Assembly (NCBI RefSeq): GCF_030272615.1 | Contig: NC_081407.1 | Location: 103,339,897-103,403,896, forward strand | DNA length: 64,000 nt | Direction: 5' to 3' | Source: Cryptomeria japonica | Lineage: Eukaryota; Streptophyta; Pinopsida; Cupressales; Cupressaceae | In this document: positions 1-12,164 of the stretch, piece after piece | How positions within the stretch are numbered: position 1 is the stretch's first letter | Layout: each line of letters begins with the position of its first letter | The notes under the pieces: model-generated | The model's input: the letters and a program-made list of their open reading frames with translations, nothing else | Told to the model about the DNA's origin: nothing | Database searches by the model: none | Program-made: the position numbers and the translations under genes

Positions 1-276
1 GGTGGCGCGAAGTAATTAAATTATCAGGTAGGGTTATGCCAAATAGCCGTTGGAATATCTTATACGACGACCACTATTAAATGCTTGCAACCAGGTGGAT
101 TTGATCTGCACGAAGCAAAATTGATGAGTTCAGATCGTTAAAGACTCCCTCTAGTCGTTGCATATCCAACATAAAGAAATAGTTCTCGTGACAAAATTAT
201 TCACAGTTTCTTCAGCCAACAACATTGAAGTTGCAGATAGGAAGCGCGGGTAATTTGAGAATTCAAGCACTTAATC
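1..276 (+). other. 5' leader of left copy of unknown gene family
   Basis: No coding capacity is seen before the ATG at 277. The first roughly 150 bases align, with gaps, to 9235-9405 on the same strand. Shared blocks include GGTGGC at the start, an AATTAAATTAT-like stretch, CCACTATTAAATGC against CCATTTTTAAATGC, and GCACGAAGCAAA against GCACGAGGCAAA. The leader is therefore part of the repeated unit and not unique flanking DNA. The unit probably starts to the left of the window. Confidence 0.45.
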
Positions 277-3221
277 ATGGAGGCTTCTAGTTCAGAAGGG
301 AAGAGAAAGTTCATAGAGATTTCAGATACACAGTCCACTAAAGCTAAAAAGACGAAGTCTGTAGAGGGTGTGCAGAAATGAAAATTGAACCAAGACATGA
401 TTGATCAAATGAAGTCGTCGGGTGCTAAGTCGAGGAGATCTAAAACCTATTCGATGCCCAAGGATCAATTGGAAGATAAGTACAAAGAGGTTGGAGATAT
501 TTGGACAACCATAAGGGTCCATGAATTGTTTTTGTATCACTATTTGAGGCGGAACAAGGATATGCCATTGTCGAACCCTTGGATGACAAATTTGGGTAGA
601 TTGGTGGTCCCAAATGTTTTTCTGAATCTTAGATTATTGGAATTGCTTACTACGAAATAAAACAAAGAAAAAAGATGCATCTAATTGCCTAATAGGGATC
701 CGTTCATCCAGATATCTGTCGGGACCATTCAGGAGGTCTTTGGTATGACTTATGAGCCCTACATGCCCCTATCCTTTACAGACCTAGAAGGAGAGTATAC
801 CCAAATGGACACTGCTCACATAGTGTGGAAGTTATAGATTCATAAGAAGGAGAAGGGATGACTTACAGAGCAGGATGGTCCTCCCTTTGAAATCACTCTG
901 TTCAAACAATACTTGCAGTACACATACTGGGCATGCGGCCAAGTCTACAGGGAAGAAGTTCTTGATGTTACAAGGATGGGTCCATTGGTGTTGGCTGCAG
1001 ACATTCAAATGCATGAGTCGAGGCCATTTGATTATGCAACTTACTTGACAGAGAAGCTGCATGAAGGATTCTTGAATTTGTAAATAGAGCCTAACCCTAC
1101 TTTCAAATTTTACTCATTGCTAATGCATATGGTTTTGTTTCATGGGCAGATGCAGGGTTTGTGGCCAGAAGAATTAAAGGTGACTTCCAGAAACAAGGAA
1201 GGACAAGACCAACCAATCCAATTATGGGTATCCCTATGGGACTCAAGGTTTGACAAATCACACTATGTGTTGTTTGAAGAATACTCTGTCAAGCCCTTCT
1301 ACAAATTATTTAGGGTGGAGTGTGATGGGTCTATCTCACCAGAGATTAAGAGATTCTTGAGACCCCATGCTTTTGGAGACACCAGAGTCAACCACAATTG
1401 GGGTGACTAGTTTGTATGCCAGAATTTCACCTTTTTCAGGGTTTATGGTTTTGAGGGTGTTCCATATATGTTGCCCACATTAGTTCCTAATAGGATTGCC
1501 TATTTAGAAATTGTTAGGAAGCTTAGCATGTCAAATTCCAAGCATTTAGCTAGTGCACACAAGCAGGTGTTTATGCCTGGCACTTTACATTTTGGAGATT
1601 TCACCATTGTCTCTACTAAGGCTTATGAAATGATAGAAAAGAAGCTGGTGGATGAGTATAATTTGTATGGACACCAGGCTTGGAAGAATTATGACCCAGA
1701 GGGATACATCCACCATTGTAGGAAGAGCCAAAATATGGGAGAGTATTTGCATATCCCCTTGGAGGTTGAAGATATATTTAGGAATAAGGAACAAAATGAG
1801 GTTGTTGCGCTTTTGGAGGAATTGAACCAAAGATTGCAAGAATGGAAGCAAAGGCTTTAGGAACTAAGAGAGGAAGGAGATTCTGAGAGCGTGTCTGATG
1901 AGAATATAGTTGTATGGATCCTCCGAGCACCTGAGTTAGAAGAAGTGGCAGAGATCCATGAACAAGCCATGGTGAGAATGAATGCAAATGTAGATCTAAG
2001 AATGGAAGAGCATGTTGCCTTTGTTGCAGATGAAGTTTTTGTACAATATAAAGATTTCAAATTATTTTTGTATCACTACAAAGGGAAAAAATTTAGGGAG
2101 ATCATCCCAAATGTTACCCCAGAGAATGAAGCAAAGATGCTTAAGAAATTGAAAGAAGACATTGATGCAGAGGTGGCCATAATGACACCACAAAGAGGGA
2201 GACAACTCATTAGTGAGGTAGGTGTCATCTATTCCTAGGTTGGGACTTAAGTGCCTCTTTTATTTTTGATAGCTTGTTGCATTCTGGTAGAAAGGATGTA
2301 AAGTTAGATATACAGGGTGTAAATGATATTTTTATTGGATCAAGGCATGATCCAAATGAAGAGGAAATGTTGCTCTGGGCCTTGTACCCTCCAAATAAGA
2401 GACCCAAAATTATAGATGTGGATAAGGAGTTTGGGCATATGATGAAGCTAAAAGTGGGTGAGGTTAATCCAATTGTCACCGCAGATTTGGGGATTGACAT
2501 TGCAAAACTGAATAAGGCCCAAATGCAGTGGGTAGTGAAAGAGGGTCAAAAATATAAATTTTTATATGAAGACTTGTTGAGAGGTCATGGACATGAAGTG
2601 ACACAGATAGTAGATACCGATGCTCTGTGGAAGAAAAAGTATGAGAAGCAAATGAAAGAGAACATCAAGTTAAGGAGGCAAATCCGAACTGCCAGGGTAG
2701 ATGTTGCTTGTGTTCTGTTGACTAATAGGTTTGAGCATTTATTGGAAATCCTCAGAGAATTCTTGGAGAATTATCAAAAGACCCTCGACAATATGGTTTC
2801 TCATAAAAGTATCTTGATGGGGCTAAAGGCACTATTGAAGGATAAGAATGCCGATGAGAAAATAGTTGAGAAGATCTAGAGATGGTTGAAGAAACACAAG
2901 GCATTTGGCGTAGATATTGAGCAAGAATTTACTAATTGCAAGGATATTGTTAGATATGGTATACAAGATATTATGGATGATGCAAAGCAGTTAAAAGAAA
3001 GAGGGATTTGGATTACAGAATGCCAAAATTTACTCAGCGCATCCCTTGATTTTGCTCAAGCAGATATTTTGGACATGAAGGAAACAGCTGATCAGATGGA
3101 GAAGATGGTTACCATGGAGATTCTTGTTAGAGATGCCGTGTTCAACAACATCACTCATAACGATAGCAAGTATTTGGACCATATTCAAAAATGTAACACA
3201 TTATTGGACAACCAAAATTGA
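277..3221 (+). pseudogene. Decayed long ORF, unknown family, left copy
   Basis: An ATG at 277 opens a frame with an early basic stretch (KAKKTK). After an in-frame TGA at 379-381 the same frame continues through open blocks 385-660, 1117-1410, 1468-1860 and 1891-2238, separated by stops. A frame change near 2240-2273 leads into 2274-2879 and 2886-3221. It is homologous to the minus-strand copy at 4359-7967. Shared blocks are LGRLVVPNVF against VGKLVVPRVF, LLMHMVLFHG against MLMHMFLFKG, NHNWGD against HNWGD, and FFRVYGFEGVPY against IFRVYGFSGTPY. The C-terminal third is charged and probably helical. No catalytic motif, zinc finger or transposase signature is visible and I do not recognise the family. 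It could be a degenerate retroelement gag-like gene or a multiplied host gene. The homology between the copies is well supported; function is unknown. Confidence 0.6.
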
Positions 3222-4358
3222 CTTCTTAGTTTGTAATTTTGTTTTATGTCTAGCAGTTAGGTAGTTAGGTGTTAGGTTTTAGTTAAGTTTAGTTTAGCAT
3301 GATGAAAGGGTATGTCCTATAATTTGAATCCTTTGGCTCATGTATATGTAATGAGTCATTTTTGTATAAAAAAGGGAGACAGATAGATAGATAGACATTT
3401 TTGGCCACTGGGTGGCCTGCAAGTATTATGTTTTAGAAAAGTCTAGTAGGAATGAGAAGTTTAGCCTATGCAAACTGAATGTATTGGAGTATTTTGTAAG
3501 TGTCATTTTTGTATACATTCTTATTCAAGAAGTTAAATATACAAGATTTCATGTATTTATCTTCAGATCATTGTGTGTAATTTCGTCTTTCATGAAACCA
3601 TATGTCCTCTTGATAAATATTTTTTGATTTGTTTTGATGTGCCATCACATGATGTGGTATTGAATGTAAAGTTGGGTTTATATTATTCATACAACACATA
3701 ATGAAACCTTGACAGTGATGATCTTATAATTGTCTGTTGAGTCATTAAGAATCGAATGAAAATTTGACAATAGAAATTCACATACATATCATCACCTTGA
3801 TTTACTGAATCTATATATGCCTGACATATATAAACTCTCAACCTATGCTAGACCCAGTCATCAAATTCATGCAAATCTACTAATTATCCATGAAAAGGAA
3901 TTAAGTATACTTTATTTGTGTCCTTGAGAAAAAAACATGACATTCTCATAATTTGCCTTGCAAATTGTTGGACCAAATCGTTTAACTAAACAATCCTAGA
4001 TCATTTAATCAAAATGATAACAAGCATGCAGACACAAAGACAACATAGATCTAGGCTCATAAATATTCTGATTGTATATTAATATTCTCTCATCAAAGTT
4101 TTACAAAGACACAAAATGATCCTCCACAATGCCAAAACAAAAGCCTATATATATTTTTCCAAAGCTTTCATACAAAATTCTTGTGATCCCCTTCTAGATA
4201 GTCCTAGTATCCACTTATAGAAAATAGGATGTGACAAGCTTCAGACTTCCCTAGAAAATATTCCTATCCTAACCATAATCCCCTCCAAAAATTACATCAA
4301 TTACAAAATATTGTAGCAGTATGAGTGCAACTGATTCTGAAAAGTATTCATCTACAAA
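3222..4358. other. Spacer between convergent copies
   Basis: AT-rich spacer between the tail-to-tail ends of the two related pseudogenes. It holds a short GATA repeat (about 3381-3396) and no convincing coding or RNA feature. The two 3' flanks show no obvious inverted match to each other here. Confidence 0.5.
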
Positions 4359-7300
4359 TCAGGTTGCCTGTGAACTGCCACATGTCGGGGCGTCGGTGGG
4401 ACCTTCCTCTGCTTCTGTTTCTTTCAAAATATATTTGGTTTCCCATATTTTGAATGTATCATCATCAGGCCACGAGAATTTAATGATGTTTTTCTTCAGT
4501 TTGTTCCAACTCTTCCATGATTTTGTCAACTGTTTAACTTCCTTCTCCAAAAAGCCAAAATGTGATTTTATTTTCTCAATTTCCTCAATAGTCTGAATAA
4601 ATAAAGAATTATCATCCATGTTTATAATGTTATTAATTCTCTGACACAAATTATGACCCATCTCCTCAATCCATACTTCTTTATCTGTTATCTTGTTGGC
4701 ACTCAAAAAGTCTTTAGGAAACAATTCAATTTTTTCACTTGCATACTCCTTTCGGTACAATTTTTCCCTCCTTTCAATGTTAACTCCTTCAACCGCAAAC
4801 CTGGACAACTCCTTTGCTAATTCACAAATAGGTCTGATTATGACATCAACACCTTCTTCCCCCTGGGACAAAGAATATATAGTCTTCAAATCCACCTCTC
4901 TGGCGGTCCATTTATCCAAAATTGGCTCCAAAGTAGCCTTTTCTTCTTTGAAAGAATCTAAATGACTCATTACCCTTCTCATGCATAATTGTTGGCCCAA
5001 TAGTATCGGCAAACTTCAAAACAATACCCCTGATCTTTTCCTCATACTTATTTGCAAAGAATGTTTGAGCTTGCCTCAATCTCTCAATCTCATCCTGAAT
5101 TTTCTCAGCTGATTGGAAACCAGGAGTCATGGGAGAAGGAGGGAATTCAATAATTGGGCTGGAAGGAGGGGGCTTAGCAGGAGAAGAATAAATCATTAGT
5201 TGGGAACACTCACTCCTTTGATGTTGTTCTTCCAATTTACTCTTCAGCTCTGCAATAGTGCTATATTTAGAAGCTAGCTCAAGCTTTGCTTCATTATAAG
5301 CCTTTAGAACTACCTCTAATTTCACCTGGAGATCAGCTTTCTCCTTAGCATCTTTTTTAGCCACTGCCATGCCGAATTTAGCAGACTCTAAGGTCATGCT
5401 AGTAGATTCTACTACCCCTGTGTCTTTGACTCTTTTCACAATCATGCCCTCTGAGTAATGAGATTATGAGAAATCTCTCCTTTTATTTTCTTCTCTTTTA
5501 AGTGACCACATTACAAGGGTTGCATGGTCATTACTATAATTCATTCCCTCTAAAGGCTTGGTCTCCTTCCTTACTGCATCAAAAACCATTGCATCGACTA
5601 TGTCCCATTCTGGGAGAATTAGCACTCTAGCATCTGCAATCGATTTTCTCCCTTCCTTAGGGGTAATTGCTTCAAACTCTCTCACCATTTCCTGCTTTAT
5701 TTTTGCTTCAACAACAGATGTATCCTTATGGGGTTGTTCAACTTTCCCCTTTCCACACCTTTCTTTAAACTGCCCTATATGCCTTCACCAAACAAATTGT
5801 AGAAAGGCTCTTGTCTTTACAAAACTATTATCAACCAAAAATTCATCACTAGCCTACTTAATGACAAGATCCAGTTCTCTACCTGCAAATTCTTCAACAG
5901 TCAGGTCCATTTTGGCACCTACTAACTCTTTTGGCATCCCTTCTTGCAATTCTCCATATGTACATGCAATCTCCCTAAGCTTCCTAGTTGTAGTAATTGC
6001 TCAGCAACTGCCTGCTCATCACCTATAAATAATGGGGATTGAGAAGGAGAATATAGGGATTCACTTGATTGTGCCTCTTTTTCCAACCTTTGTCTTTTTG
6101 GGGAAGGTTGTGACTGAAGGGCATCCTCCATTGGCCTCTTTCCCTTTGACGTAGAAGGTTCATCCCTCCTAGGCATTACCACATTATATCCCGATTTCTT
6201 ATACATTACATAATCTCCAGGGGGAATGACTTTGGCCAAAATGGGCTTAGTCAAGACAAGCTTGGCTTTCTCAGGGTCTGCCTTCATTACAACATCCTTC
6301 TTCTCATTCAGAGTCTGCATTGCAGCTTCAAAGTATTCTATCAAAAAATTGATCCTCTCGTCAAATGGGTGAAAGCTTTTCAAAGGATTATAATTCTTGT
6401 GAAAAAATGGGACAAAATCAAGGGTCTTCTTGTATGTCAACCATTTTTCCTTTTTTACTTCCTGCTCATCCAAATTAAATTCATTTCTTATCAGATCTTC
6501 AGGGAATTGAAATTGAAGAATTTTGTGACCGCACTTGACTTTCTTCCTAAACATACCATTGAAGAAGTCTTCAGGATCAGCAAACCTAGCCACTGTCGTT
6601 GACAATTTGTATGGTTGAAGGAACTTCTCAAAATGTAGCCAACCACCTTTGGTGACTACAAATTGATGTGCCATGGTGACTATTGGGAAGATTGACCCTC
6701 TTCCTTTATTCGCTAGCTCTTCTTCTTGTAGGCCTCCAATTTGCCTCATAATCTCAACAATACGAATCTTCAAAGGGACATGATAGGGGAGAAAATATGG
6801 GGTTCCACTGAAACCATATACTCTAAAAATGGTGGAAACGAGATTTAAGATTATGTCACCCCAATTGTGCATAATCTTGATGCTCTCTGAAAACTCCTTA
6901 GGTCTAATGAATTCAAGGAGAACCTTTGGGATCCTAGGATTCTCTTGACACAGAAGAATTCTAAGCTTAGATGTAAAGCATCTATCAAATTTCAGATAGC
7001 TAGCATCTTCTCTGTCCCAAGACAGATCTGCACTCTATAACTGAACTGGCATGTCTTCACCATCCCTTTTTCTTAGTAGGTCCATATCTTTTCCAAAATA
7101 TTCCATGCCTTTAAACAAGAACATATGCATCAACATGGAATACCAACCAAAAGGTCTATCCACTTTAGCATTATTTATCCCAATTAAACCCTCATGAATG
7201 ACATCTACAAGATAAGGTGCAAAAGCATATGCTACTACTAAGGACAGGTTCAAAATTTGTGCCGTCATAAGCATATAATGAGTTGGCATGGCATTCTTTG

Positions 7301-7967
7301 TATCTTCTCTGAAAATTTGACATAGAGACAAATATACACCCTTAGCCCTTAAAGTGAAGAAATTCATAGGGAAAGGCTCCATTGTGTTAGGGCCTACCAA
7401 TGTTAACCCTCCTATCATTGCAAAAAATTCCTTCAATGGCCCATTCCTAAGATGATCCTTCTGGGCATCATAGACCTTCTTGAGCATTGCAAAATCAATT
7501 GGTTCTAAATAACTTGAGGCTTCATTCAGCCAGAATACCCTTCTGAGTTCATCATCAGTAATTTCAATTAGGGGGGGCCCATTTACATCCCTCATAGTCC
7601 TAGTGATAGGGTCATAACTTTTTGCAATCTGGGTCAACAAATCAATGTCCATGAAAACTCTAGGGACCACCAGTTTCCCAACATCTAATTCCCATATATT
7701 ATTTATAGGACCAGGTGTATTCTATTGGCCAAACCTTACCCTAAATAGACCTAAACTTGTCATGCCTATCTAGGAATCTCTCAGCCAACATCCCTTGTCA
7801 TATAAACCGTCACCAATCTGTAGGTGGGGAGATTTGGGCACAAGTTCCTTTATCTTGGTTGCACTATTTGTGGATTGAACCAATTGTTCGAGAAAGTCAT
7901 CACAAATAGCCCTCTCTTGGTAATTTATCTTTCCCTTAAATTCTCTTAGTGGTGCCATCTTATCCAT
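4359..7967 (-). pseudogene. Decayed long ORF, unknown family, right copy
   Basis: Open blocks 7770-7967, 7035-7670 and 5922-6872 lie in one frame separated by a few stops. Two frame changes lead to 5464-5688/4912-5445 and then 4359-5012. The undecayed gene would have been about 1,200 codons. From the N-terminus it shows a conserved core shared with the left copy (VGKLVVPRVF, MLMHMFLFKG, HNWGD, FRVYGF), a Ser/Pro-rich basic linker near 6050-6170 with an NLS-like PKRQR, and a helical C-terminal part with a probable coiled coil near 5210-5300 (IAELKSKLEEQHQ). No enzyme motif is recognised. This copy is the longer and better preserved of the two. It could be a plant nuclear protein that has multiplied or the coding region of an undescribed element. 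Confidence 0.6.
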
Positions 7968-8289
7968 CTAAAGCTATCATCACTTCAATTGTTATTCAAA
8001 TAACCCCTTCTAAATTTCCAGCACCAAACAATGTCACACAAACAGGTATTGCAAAGCATAGTCGCAAAAAAACTTACTTGTCCCTTGAGAAATCACAAAA
8101 ACCACACACCTAGTCTCTGCTAATCCTCTTGACAGCTTTTTGCAATTTGAATTTCAAAACAATGTCTTATGGAAGCACCTTAGCGACAACTAAGCACTAA
8201 TTATCATCAATAGGGCCGCACACTTATACAATTAATTCTTTTAAATTTCAAATTTCGGCTCCAATGGACCAAAAGGGCTTCTTCTGAGT
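7968..8289. other. Upstream flank of right copy
   Basis: About 320 bases between the presumed start at 7967 and the tandem modules at 8290-8820. No gene or clear promoter box is seen. It does not visibly match the leader of the left copy. Confidence 0.4.
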
Positions 8290-8820
8290 ATTTTTCCCTT
8301 CAGTCGCTGATCCGCAATGAGTAAAGGTCGAGTATCTTCCTATTGCGGTCTACCAAGAACCGTTAGATCATGCGGATTCAATGCTCCCTTTAATCACTTT
8401 ATCCTTCAAAGTGGGCCCATCATTTCGTCACTCGCCTGCTCTTTTTCGTTGATCCATGATGGGTAAAGGTCAAGCATCTTCCCTTTGTGGTCTAGCGATA
8501 GCCGTTGATTTCCTCTGGACTTTGTCACATTGGTTGGGCCCACCATTTAGTCACTAGTCCACGAAGAGTAAAGGAGGAGCATCTCTTCATAGAGGTCTAG
8601 CGACAATTGTTCGATCATCAGCTAACTGTTTGATCCTTAAGGTCCTTCGTTACTTAGCCATCACCACTAAACCGTCACCGCTAGCTGTCTCCATTAACTG
8701 TATGGATTAATTGTTTGACCGGCCCTGCTGCTAGTGGCTTGTCGCTGGGTTGTGATGAATATTCAACACGCAACTTCCCATTATGGTGTCACGACAACTG
8801 TTAGATCAAAAGAAACTTAT
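8290..8820 (-). repeat. Four degenerate tandem modules, about 100-130 bp
   Basis: Read on the minus strand, the stretch repeats one pattern about four times: GATCTAACGG-like, then TCGCTAGACCGCAATGGGAAGATGC-like (degenerate between copies), then CTTTACCCATCGCGGATCA-like, then AATGGTGGGCCCA. Copies are roughly 65-80% alike by eye. Three further modules lie in the opposite orientation at 12335-12740. The array sits 300-850 bp upstream of the right pseudogene copy, so it may be a promoter or leader part of that family. That role is inferred from position only. Confidence 0.6.
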
Positions 8821-8990
8821 CCAGCCTTTAAGAACCCGCACATACATAAAGGAACATACTTAGGACTTTAGGAAACTATGAAACATTTCAAATTTAATTA
8901 AAACATTCCCAAACCTAGAACTCAAAATGGCCCCTTTCGACGACATGGTGACCCTTCCACTTAAGTGAAAAAAGCAATAGGCAAATAGAA
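8320..8990 (-). repeat. Left arm of large inverted repeat
   Basis: The reverse complement of this stretch aligns with 12165-12740. Besides the modules, a non-modular part matches: CACTTAAGTGGAAGGGTC against CACTTAATCGGAAGGGTC, and GTGCGGGTTCTTAAA against GCATCGGGTTCTTAAAA. The arms are therefore homologous over at least 570-670 bp, with about 3.2 kb between them. Confidence 0.55.
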
Positions 8991-9234
8991 GTGATTTGGA
9001 AATAATGCGACACAAAGGTTTTTTTTTTTAAGATTTTCAAAGGGATCAAATTCAAAATTTGGAAAATTAAGGATACCAAGAAAAACTTCCAACAACATCC
9101 AAAACACTAATAACACCACAGAGGAATAAAAGGAGGGTGTATCGGAATGACCTACACCGATGTGATATAAAGGTGAAAGTCAAACCTAGCCAGGAGGCAA
9201 AGTGATTGGTAAGACTTATGCCAACTGAAGGACA
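8991..9234. other. Short spacer
   Basis: AT-rich sequence with a poly-T run near 9020. Nothing coding is seen. Confidence 0.4.
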
Positions 9235-9405
9235 GGTGGCACCAAATAATTGAATTATTAGAAAAGTTATGTCGATTAGTCATTGCAAAATCTGATTGCA
9301 AAAACCTAAACCCACCATTTTTAAATGCAGAGAACGGGTAGATTGGTATTCGCACGAGGCAAATCATAGGAGGATTTCAGTTGAGTAAATGCTTCTAATC
9401 CGTCA
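9235..9405 (+). repeat. Fragment of the unknown family's leader
   Basis: Aligns with window positions 1-160 in the same orientation (GGTGGC start, AATAATTGAATTATT, TTTTTAAATGC, GCACGAGGCAAA, GGATTTCAG). The coding part that should follow is absent, so this is a truncated third family member, head to head with the right copy. Confidence 0.45.
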
Positions 9406-10009
9406 AATCCATATATGAGGAGTCAGTACAATGATTTTGCATAACAGTTTGAAGCTAACAGATAGATTGAAGCAATATTAAACTACAGAAAAGGCAAAAC
9501 TAACAACTATAGATCAATACTTCATGTGACAGAAAATTTGTATTTGACTACATCAATACTTAACAAACATTGTGTTAAAAAATTGGCAGCCTAAAGTGTA
9601 AGAAGCATTGGTTCTTTACAAATTGTAATGTCCACCATCCATCATCAGTACATGTAGATGAAAATGACATCTTTGAAAATCAAAATATTGGCTACAAAAT
9701 GACCATCAAAGGTGCTCCATGCACCTACAATGGTGAGCCATTTCTAACATAGTGTCAGCTAACACTTTTTCCTATTTACCATAACAAGATGTTTTATAAC
9801 ATAGTGGGTAAGTACCTAAAATAGTGCTACTGCTAATTTTACAAAATTATTCCTATTGTCTGCAATAGGGTCATAGAAGTGTAGTTTCAAGTGACATATG
9901 CAAAACAAGAAATTGTAGATAAACAACAAAACTAATTCCCAATGTATTGGAGTATGATAGCCATGTTCTCTCCAATCTCCATTACTTTGACAGCGGCTAG
10001 TGCTGAGAG
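9406..10009. other. Featureless spacer
   Basis: AT-rich, with many stops in all frames. No repeat or RNA gene is recognised. Confidence 0.4.
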
Positions 10010-10519
10010 TCAATTATCATCGGACTTGAGTAGTCTGCTAAAGGGATCTAGATTCCCATTCCTCACCCCTACCCTAAACACCTCCCATGCCTCCTGGATG
10101 AAGTTCTTCCTCCTCTCTTGTGCTACGCTTTTTTGGGCAATTTCCTCGTCTTCACTGTCTGACTCCTCCAATTCAGAGGAGATGTAGTTGGTGTGGTTAA
10201 AATAGATGTAGAGGGTGCTTACCCAACAATTAGAATCCAACTCTAGAATGCCATTTGCTAGGGCCTTTCCATCAGATGGGCAGACAAAGTCGTCGATCCT
10301 CTGTATGGTCACTTCCTTTGAATTGAATATGTCAACCATAGGGCAAATGATAGCCTCATAAACAAACCCATCACACCAGTGTCGATTTGCACCCAATATA
10401 CCATTAGTCACCTGCCATACAGCATTCCAGAGCACATTGTTTGCTTGAAATAGCCGGTTGCATTGGGCTTGTATCGATTCCTCTCTACATAGGCAACTGA
10501 GACCAAAATGATGCACCAT
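10010..10519 (-). CDS. Hypothetical open frame, 169 codons
   Basis: An uninterrupted minus-strand frame with balanced composition. It has an acidic cluster near residues 118-127 (ELEESDSEDEEIAQ) followed by a helical basic-aromatic tail ending in FSRLLKSDDN. The length and the Ser/Asp/Glu-rich linker suggest real past coding, but no family is recognised. A possible weak resemblance of its tail (KSVAQERR...W.VF.VGV) to the 13.4-14.0 kb relic (RSVARDG...VWQV) is too short to rely on. It is probably the remaining C-terminal part of a longer gene. Confidence 0.35.
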   Translation of the reverse strand: MVHHFGLSCLCREESIQAQCNRLFQANNVLWNAVWQVTNGILGANRHWCDGFVYEAIICPMVDIFNSKEVTIQRIDDFVCPSDGKALANGILELDSNCWVSTLYIYFNHTNYISSELEESDSEDEEIAQKSVAQERRKNFIQEAWEVFRVGVRNGNLDPFSRLLKSDDN

Positions 10520-11806
10520 CGGTTCAAATAGATACTTCCAGGCTTAAGACTGCAATCTGAACCATTCCTTATATAAAGTTTTAGACTTTCTAGAGAAGTC
10601 TAGAGACCAGAACAGGCCCGAATTCCAATCAAGGTTCATCCAAACAACATATCTTTACTATTATGAGACTTGTCAAGTCCCTACTCATACGTACTTTCTC
10701 TAACCGACCTGATACCAATCTGTCAAAGCGCATGAAAAAACAAAGGTCTCTGGTTTGTCCTTCCACTAAGGTATGGCCTACCTCTAGCTAAAATGAAGCT
10801 CCCATGCTTGATCCACATTCATTGACATAAAGGGTGTTCCTTATACTAAAATAGCTTGTTCCACCAAATGGAAGAGATAGGGAAATCAAGACCATGCTAA
10901 GGAGATTCATCATACCAAGTGAGGTGTTAGGAAACTATTTACCAAGGTTTCCAAATACTATTAAATGAGTCTATCCCTAAATTTTTGTTTATATAGTCTA
11001 ACATTTAATTACAATTGTAATGTATAATGTTGAATCTCCAAAGTTCTTGAAATAGGTAAGTTGGACACCCATTGGTGCGGGAGCACCTAGCTTTTAACCA
11101 TTTTTTATGCATATTCCACATTTTGAGGTGATGATCCATATTTTGGATTAGGTGTTTGAATAATGGAATACTCAGAGCTCCACATGTGTGTTTGATAGTC
11201 ATTTGAAGGATGATTGTCACCTAGGTTGTTACTTTTCTCAAATCTGGCCTATGAGCCCTTGTAAGCCTAAAATGGCATAAATTTGCATTATGACCTAAAA
11301 TGACTTGTAAAGACTGATTAGGCATTTAGGCATGTCAGTTTAATGTTAGGAAGTCATGCTAGGAGGTCCAGTATAATTAAAAATGAATATAAGGCAAAAA
11401 TGCACATTTGAGCAAAAGTTGTCATTGTTGCTTGACAACTTTTTGCAACTTTTTGAGAAACTTTGCAATTTTTTAGCAAATCGATGGTTAGGAAACTGAT
11501 GAAGAGTTGATTATGACCAAAATGGCATATAAAATGCTCTGAGAATGATTCTACATGGGTTGGAACATTTGTTAGCAAGTTTGAATAGATTTTGAAGACA
11601 ATTTCCAGATTTTACCTTGTAATTTTGCCATTTTTGTAGCAACAGTCTGTACCAAATGGATTGACCTTGCTACTATTCTTTCATAGTGGTTTAGTGTATG
11701 TTATTTTATTTCTCAGGAGGTGTTTGTAATTTCTTTTGGTGCAGGTTTGAGGTGTGTTTACTAATTTGTATTGCTCTTCGCCTAAGTAAGGGTTCACGAG
11801 CAGTTT
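10520..11806. other. Featureless spacer
   Basis: AT-rich intergenic DNA. Small open frames are short and of biased composition. No element end, RNA gene or convincing coding signal is seen. Confidence 0.4.
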
Positions 11807-12049
11807 GACTAACACGCATGTTAGTCGCGCATTTTAAATCGTCAATTTTGCGATAAACGACTGGGATTGACTAACACGTCACTATCATGCTATACAAAAG
11901 GTCTATTTTGGAGATAGAATAGCTGAGTTGCATCTATTCTAGCTCCAAAATGGACCTTTCGTACAACATGTTAGCGACAGGTTAGTCAATCGCAGTCATT
12001 TATTGCAAAATCGACGATGTAAAATGTGTGACTAAGACGCACGTTAGTC
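11807..12049. mobile_element. Fold-back palindromic element, copy A
   Basis: The two halves are reverse complements at roughly 80-85% over about 115 bases each. The ends are GACTAACACGCATGTTAGTC (11807-11826) and GACTAAGACGCACGTTAGTC (12030-12049), themselves near-palindromic. Inner paired blocks include CAATTTTGCGATAAACGACT against the complement of AGTCATTTATTGCAAAATCG, and GGTCTATTTTGGAGATAGAA against the complement of TTCTAGCTCCAAAATGGACC. Transcribed or single-stranded, this would form one long hairpin. No transposase is present, so it is a fold-back or MITE-like element. Target duplications are not clear. Confidence 0.7.
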
Positions 12050-12164
12050 AATTCATACTGCTGCAACAATCTGTCCATGAATTATGAATTTTGGGTTTAA
12101 TAATTTGGAGAACATTTGATAAAAAGATTTCATGTCTTATTGTCTCTAAAGAAAATATGTTTGT
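12050..12164. other. Spacer beside fold-back copy A
   Basis: Short AT-rich junction between the palindrome and the right inverted-repeat arm. Confidence 0.35.

Noticed and set aside
2218-2272. GT...AG intron explaining the frame change in the left pseudogene
   Set aside because: Only 55 bp, shorter than usual plant introns, and joining does not restore the frame.
8290-8820. Regularly spaced repeats resembling a CRISPR array
   Set aside because: Degenerate tandem modules without constant repeats or unique spacers, in a plant genome context.
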